Assembly: GCF_021440085.1 (NCBI RefSeq)
Contig: NZ_JAKCPW010000008.1
Coordinates: 310,001-374,000, forward strand
Origin: Dyadobacter sp. CY261
GTDB lineage: Bacteria; Bacteroidota; Bacteroidia; Cytophagales; Spirosomataceae
Reading direction: 5' to 3'
DNA length: 64,000 nucleotides
A program made the position numbers and the translations under genes. Below the pieces are notes generated by a model. The model was not told the origin of the DNA, made no database searches, and saw only the letters and a list, made by a program, of their open reading frames with translations. Positions 59,245 to 64,000 of the stretch are shown one piece after another; position 1 is the stretch's first letter; each line of letters begins with the position of its first letter.

Positions 59245-61620
59245 TCATTCACTTCGTAGTGACTTCACAGGATTCATCAACGCCGCCTTGATCGCCTGGA
59301 AACTGACCGTCAGCAAGGTAATGGCCACGGCCAGCAACGCTGCCACCACAAAAACAACCCAGTTCAGTTCTATGTGATATTCATATTTTTTCAACCAGTC
59401 GCTCAAAAAATAAAGCGCTATGGGTGAAGCGATAACGCAAGAAATGACAACCAGATAGACAAACTCTTTGGAAAGCATCGCCCACATTTGCGCCACGCTT
59501 GCGCCCAAGGCTTTTCTGATACCGATCTCCTTCGTGCGCTGTTCGGCCGTGTAGGCCGCCAGCCCAAACAAACCCAGGCAGGAAATAAACACTGCCAGCA
59601 CTGCAAAAACCCTGGCAAGCTTTCCGATCCTTTCCTCTGCCCTGAATTTGGCATCGTATTCTTCGTCGGCAAATTTGAATTCAAAAGGGGAATCCGGGTC
59701 ATGCTTGCGGAAAACGGCTTCCACTTTCTTTAAAGCCTTGTCTACCGGTGCCCCGGGCGTGAGTTTGACGTTGATCAGGTTAGCCCATTCGTAATTCAGC
59801 ATAAAAATAGTGGGGACTGCCGGCTCGTAAGGCGACTGCATCACCATGTCCTTGATCACCCCGACCACCTGACGCGGCTTGCCATTGTAACGGATCGTTT
59901 TTCCAATTATATTTTTAAGGCCTGTCAACTTTACGGCCGATTCATTTAGGACAAATGCAGCTGTATCTGTCGAAAAATCCCTCGAAAAGTCGCGGCCTTC
60001 AATAATTTTCCAACCGATTGTTTTACCGAAATCATGCGTACAAGCGATCGTACCAAACAGTGGCACTGATCCCGGCGCCAATCCTTCCCATTCAAAACCT
60101 ATCTGATTGGAATAGATACCCGTGGTAGGGCTCGACGATTCGCTCATTTCATAAACGGCACCTGTTTTGATGAGATCATCCCGCAACGGATAGTACTTAC
60201 CCCACAGGTTGGGCGAGATATTGACCTGTAAAAGTCCCTGCCGGTTATAGCCCACAGGTCGGTTTTTAGCGTGATTGATCTGCTGGAAAACGATAATGGT
60301 CCCAATAATCAGCGTGATCGAAACTGTAAACTGCACCACAACCATGACCTTCCGCGGCACGGCTGAATACTTACCGACTTTGAATGTGCCTTTCAAAACA
60401 GACAATGGATTGAACGACGAAAGATAAAATGCCGGGTAACTTCCCGCAACGAGCCCGGTAAAGATCGCGAACACGACCAGCGCCAGCCAGAACTGCCAGT
60501 AAAAGAACGGGAATTTGACATGCTTACCGGCCAGATCATTGAATGCCGGCAATGACACCAACACGATCAGAATAGCAAGCAGCAACGAGAATGTGACCAC
60601 CAGATACGATTCGCTCAAAAACTGGAACACCAACTGGCTTTTCACTGAACCGATCGACTTGCGAATGCCCACTTCCTTGGCCCGCTTTTCGGAACGTGCC
60701 GTGCTGAGGTTCATAAAATTGATGCAGGCCAAAAGCAATACGAACACGCCGATAATACCAAACAGCCACACAAACTGGATGCGCCCGCCTACATTCTGCC
60801 CGTCCTTGAAATCGGAATACAAATGCCAGCGGCTCATCGGATGCAGCATGTATTGCGGCTTGTCGGTTTTAGAGAATGCATGCGGCATTTCCACATCCCT
60901 GATTTTCCTAGAAACGGTAGCGATGTCGGCATGGTCTGCCACTTGTGCGAACCATTGAAATGAGTGGTTACCCCACTGCGTTTCAGACTCCTTCACCCAA
61001 TTTTCCGACTTCAGATAATCACTCCACGGCAGGATCATGAACAGTTCATTAAAACTGGAATTGAAAGGAATGTCCTCATAAACGCCGGTTACTTTTACAT
61101 CCTTCTTGATATCCAGTTTCAGCGTTTTATTCAAAGGATCCTCATTTCCGAACAATGCCTTTGCCAGCGATTCGCTGATGACGACCGATCCGGGGTTTTT
61201 GAGCGCATTGTAATCTCCCCGAAGCATTTTCAGCGATAGCATTTCCGGAAACGACGGTTGCGCCCACATCCCCGATTTGTTAATCTTCTTGTCGCCGTTG
61301 GCAAGCAAATGGCCAAAATTCCACGAAGCCAGCGAAGTATGCTTGAAATCCGCCGAATATTTGGTCGCCATCTCGATCACCGAAGGCTGGGAAACGGCTG
61401 TGCCCGTGCCCGTTTGCCCATTGAAAGTCTGGCTGATCCAGGCCTGCACAATTCGGTCATAATTTTTATGGGATCTGTTGTAGGAAAGCTCATCCCACAC
61501 CCAGAGACCTATCAGCATGGTAACAGCAATACCAACCGCCAGTCCGACGATATTGATCAGGGAATAGACTTTGTTTTTAAGAAGGTTACGGAGTGCGATA
61601 ACCAGGTAATTCTTGATCAT
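59245..61620 (-). CDS. Permease P (duplicated MacB/FtsX type, GLWV subgroup)
   Basis: 791 residues starting MIKNYLVIALRNLLKNKVYS. Subgroup marks: LIGLWVWDELSYNRSHKNYD, MSRWHLYSDFKDGQNVGGRI, RDFSRDFSTDTA, IKDMVMQSPY and GASVAQMWAMLSKEFVYLV. The second coupling segment reads EQRTKEIGIRKALGASVAQM, with Ala where most members have Val. End: NPVKSLRSE. It is separated from the main array by five genes, and the spacers on both sides lack heptads. No ATPase motif. Confidence 0.9.
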   Translation of the reverse strand: MIKNYLVIALRNLLKNKVYSLINIVGLAVGIAVTMLIGLWVWDELSYNRSHKNYDRIVQAWISQTFNGQTGTGTAVSQPSVIEMATKYSADFKHTSLASWNFGHLLANGDKKINKSGMWAQPSFPEMLSLKMLRGDYNALKNPGSVVISESLAKALFGNEDPLNKTLKLDIKKDVKVTGVYEDIPFNSSFNELFMILPWSDYLKSENWVKESETQWGNHSFQWFAQVADHADIATVSRKIRDVEMPHAFSKTDKPQYMLHPMSRWHLYSDFKDGQNVGGRIQFVWLFGIIGVFVLLLACINFMNLSTARSEKRAKEVGIRKSIGSVKSQLVFQFLSESYLVVTFSLLLAILIVLVSLPAFNDLAGKHVKFPFFYWQFWLALVVFAIFTGLVAGSYPAFYLSSFNPLSVLKGTFKVGKYSAVPRKVMVVVQFTVSITLIIGTIIVFQQINHAKNRPVGYNRQGLLQVNISPNLWGKYYPLRDDLIKTGAVYEMSESSSPTTGIYSNQIGFEWEGLAPGSVPLFGTIACTHDFGKTIGWKIIEGRDFSRDFSTDTAAFVLNESAVKLTGLKNIIGKTIRYNGKPRQVVGVIKDMVMQSPYEPAVPTIFMLNYEWANLINVKLTPGAPVDKALKKVEAVFRKHDPDSPFEFKFADEEYDAKFRAEERIGKLARVFAVLAVFISCLGLFGLAAYTAEQRTKEIGIRKALGASVAQMWAMLSKEFVYLVVISCVIASPIALYFLSDWLKKYEYHIELNWVVFVVAALLAVAITLLTVSFQAIKAALMNPVKSLRSE

Positions 61621-61707
61621 GACTAATTCAGGTGTAGTGAGAGTTTAGTTATGCATTTCGCGAAAGATGTAAAAACACAGTCGCGGGTTGCATCTGCCAG
61701 AACCTGA

Positions 61708-64000
61708 TTATTCACTTCTTAATGCTTTCACCGGATTGGTCATAGCTGCCTTCATGCTTTGGAAACTAATGGTAACCAGTGCAATGAGCACGGCCGCCAC
61801 TCCCGCCACCGCAAACAACCACCAACTGATGCTTACCTTGTAGCTAAAATCCTGCAACCATTCATTCATGAAATACCAGGCAATCGGCGAAGCGATAATC
61901 AACCCGATTACAACCAGTTTGATAAAATCGACCGAGAACAGTCCGAAAATGTTCAGCGCAGACGCACCGACAGCCTTTCGTATGCCCATCTCCTTCGTGC
62001 GCGACTCTGCCATGAAAGCCACCACACCGTAAAGGCCGAGGCAACCGATAAAAATGGCAATGAAACTCAGGATTTTGAAGAGCGAGAAAAACTTGGCTTC
62101 CTTTTCATAGAAACTGTCGAGTGTCTGATCGTAAAACGTGTATTTAAATAAATAGTCTGGAAATGCCTTTGTCCACGCCTTTTCAATACGGTTCACCTCG
62201 TCGAGTCCGGCATTCTTATCCAGTTTTACACTCAATGTTCTGTAATTATCGCGCATAGTTGTCATTACGCATGGGATGATTTCCTGATGAAGTGTGTAAG
62301 TGTTAAAATTCTTGACAACCCCCACCACCGGCAGTTTGAAATCCGACCCTCCGATCGTGAGCCGTTTACCAATGATGTCCTGAGGATTTTTAAAGCCCAG
62401 CTTCTTAGCAAATGCTTCATTCACTAAATATTCACGAATAGTATCTGCCGGCAGATACGTGCGCCCCGCAGCCATTTTCAAGCCATAAGTATTGAAATAA
62501 GCTGTGTCGGCCGGGCGCATTACCACCTCAAAATCGAGGAATTCGGCATCGTTTTCATATTTGAAACCCGTTTGCCAGTTACTTCTTGACATAGGTGTAA
62601 ACGCACTGAATGCAATGGACCTGACACCTGGGATCGCTTGAATGTCCGCCCGCAATGCTTCCAATACCCCTGCCGGCTGATCCGGAATAGCGATGTTGAC
62701 GATCTCATCCTTCTCGAAACCGAGGTCCATCGAGCTGAAATATTTCATCTGGCTGTAAGCGATCAGCGTGCCGATCAGGATCACCTGTGAAATAGAGAAT
62801 TGAAGCACGATCAGCCCTTTACGCAAATTGGACTGGCTGCTCCCCGCGGTCCGCAATCTTCCTTTTAATGCCAGGATCGGCTGGTAACCTGACACAACCA
62901 TCGCGGGGTAAAATCCAGCCAGGAAGGTTGTAAGGAAGGTCAGTACAACGCAGCACAGTAACACATACGGATCTTTAAAAAACAATACATTCTTCGATTG
63001 AATATTGAGGATGTTGCCAACATAAGGCAGCAGCAACTGCGCCAAAACAAGCGCCAGCATCACCGACAACACCGTGATAATGCCCGTCTCAGAAAAATAC
63101 TGTCTGAGCAACTGGCCTCTGGTGCTGCCCAACACTTTCCGCACACCCACTTCCCGCGAACGACGCAGGGCTTGCGCAGTAGCAAGGTTTACAAAGTTGA
63201 CGCAGGCCGTAATAAGAATAAATACTCCGACCAGCGACATCGCCCAAATCATGCCTTTACTAATCGATCGATTGGCATAATTTCCGGTCTTGGTCGCAAA
63301 ATGGATGTCCTTAATCGGTTGTAAGACGAATTTCAATTTCTCGGCATCCTTCGGTTTCCGGTATTTGCTGTTGAATGCCAGCAGCTGTTTTTCGAACTGC
63401 GCTTCGCTTACATTTTTAGGCAACATCAGGTACATTTGTCCGCCTCCGTAGGTCGAAACCCAATCGTCCCAATTTGTAAAAGCACCGAACTCCTTTAATG
63501 AGGCAAAGGAAAGCATCGTCGTAAACGGCAAATTGGTTGTTAAAGGTGGGTCAGCCACAATGCCAGTCACCACAAAATCCATCTGGTTCCTTACCTTGAT
63601 GCTCTTGCCCATTGGATCGGCGTTGCCAAAAAATCTCACCGCCTCAGTTTCTGTCAAAACTACCGAACCTGGGTTTTTGAGCGCTTGCGTCGGCGAGCCT
63701 TTCAGCCATTTGTAGTCGAACATCCGGAAGTACTCGGGGCCGATGAATGCGATATTGTAACCCGGATCGGCAAACTTCTTTTTCTCTGAACCCTCTGTTA
63801 CCGTAATCAACGTTTCGCGCAACCCGTATGTGCAGGTGACCTGGTCCTTCATCTCCGGGTAATCGTTACGCAACGCAGCTAGCGTCGGAAGCGGAATACC
63901 TGCACTAAAACCCTTTTCTCCGTCTTCAATGCTGTGATTGAGCAAGCGATACAGCCGGTTTGCTTTCTTGTGGTGGCTATCAAAACTCAACTCGTACCGG
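61708..64000 (-). CDS. Permease Q, N-terminus beyond the window (duplicated MacB/FtsX type)
   Basis: 763 residues are visible; the frame continues past the right edge, so TM1 and some 40-60 residues are missing. It opens inside the first periplasmic domain at YELSFDSHHKKANRLYR. The first FtsX unit is VNFVNLATAQALRRSREVGV, closest to permease H. The second is ESRTKEMGIRKAVGASALNI, with a Met and Ala-Val that depart from the array consensus. End: NPVKALRSE. Gap to P is 87 bases, so the two likely share a transcript. No ATPase motif is present in the visible part. Confidence 0.88.
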   Translation of the reverse strand, partial: RYELSFDSHHKKANRLYRLLNHSIEDGEKGFSAGIPLPTLAALRNDYPEMKDQVTCTYGLRETLITVTEGSEKKKFADPGYNIAFIGPEYFRMFDYKWLKGSPTQALKNPGSVVLTETEAVRFFGNADPMGKSIKVRNQMDFVVTGIVADPPLTTNLPFTTMLSFASLKEFGAFTNWDDWVSTYGGGQMYLMLPKNVSEAQFEKQLLAFNSKYRKPKDAEKLKFVLQPIKDIHFATKTGNYANRSISKGMIWAMSLVGVFILITACVNFVNLATAQALRRSREVGVRKVLGSTRGQLLRQYFSETGIITVLSVMLALVLAQLLLPYVGNILNIQSKNVLFFKDPYVLLCCVVLTFLTTFLAGFYPAMVVSGYQPILALKGRLRTAGSSQSNLRKGLIVLQFSISQVILIGTLIAYSQMKYFSSMDLGFEKDEIVNIAIPDQPAGVLEALRADIQAIPGVRSIAFSAFTPMSRSNWQTGFKYENDAEFLDFEVVMRPADTAYFNTYGLKMAAGRTYLPADTIREYLVNEAFAKKLGFKNPQDIIGKRLTIGGSDFKLPVVGVVKNFNTYTLHQEIIPCVMTTMRDNYRTLSVKLDKNAGLDEVNRIEKAWTKAFPDYLFKYTFYDQTLDSFYEKEAKFFSLFKILSFIAIFIGCLGLYGVVAFMAESRTKEMGIRKAVGASALNIFGLFSVDFIKLVVIGLIIASPIAWYFMNEWLQDFSYKVSISWWLFAVAGVAAVLIALVTISFQSMKAAMTNPVKALRSE

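Noticed and set aside
59141..59377. Plus-strand open frame of 78 codons beside permease P
   Set aside because: It runs into the 3' end of permease P in the opposite strand and has no family character.
1..64000. tRNA, rRNA or insertion sequences
   Set aside because: I recognised no tRNA cloverleaf, rRNA segment or transposase in either strand by reading; a covariance-model scan would be needed to exclude small RNAs.

Overview
The window looks like a chromosomal segment from a Bacteroidota bacterium of the order Cytophagales, most like Dyadobacter or a relative in the Spirosomaceae. This rests on a type IX secretion sorting domain, a promoter with the phylum's TAnnTTTG -7 element before rplU, families that are mostly Bacteroidota (DUF6249, DUF6427-like, large FtsX-type permeases, Wzi-type barrels) and moderate GC. 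No accession-level identification was possible.

Positions 1-26,300 are ordinary mixed chromosome. They hold a DUF1361 fragment, a redoxin/SMP-30 pair, rplU-rpmA, an Nfu scaffold protein, an unknown gene coupled to a ferredoxin-reductase fusion, a LacI-type regulator, an M1 aminopeptidase with HEAT repeats, rbfA with a LolC/E-type permease, rpiB, a LOG-family hydrolase, a ComEA-like HhH protein, a DUF4097 beta-repeat protein, a GH1 beta-glucosidase, a T9SS-exported three-module protein, an ECF sigma factor without an adjacent anti-sigma gene, and a tight three-gene run (DUF885-like metallopeptidase, CBM9-like protein, class A serine hydrolase).

Positions 26,465-64,000 are dominated by twelve paralogous permeases of about 790-816 residues, all on the minus strand. 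Each has the plan TM / periplasmic domain / FtsX / TM / periplasmic domain / FtsX, and each ends in a conserved tail like (N/D)PVKSLRSE. Ten form a nearly continuous array (26,465-53,970), interrupted only by a Wzi-like barrel gene. Two more follow an interlude (outer-membrane barrel receptor, DUF6249 protein, ECF sigma plus anti-sigma-like pair, Spy-like small protein). No ATPase, membrane-fusion protein or TolC gene is present, so the permeases would have to share an ATPase encoded elsewhere.

Two features link this region. First, the spacers on the downstream side of the array (permeases H to A) are built from one 7-bp unit, GTCNNNS, in an AT-core form (GTCYATG) and a GC-core form (GTCRGCG). 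The units face each other so that each spacer could fold into nested stems. One spacer still carries the last codons of a vanished permease. Second, a palindrome close to TGTYCG-N4-CGRACA lies upstream of three permease transcription units and of the distant DUF4097 gene, which suggests a common regulator.
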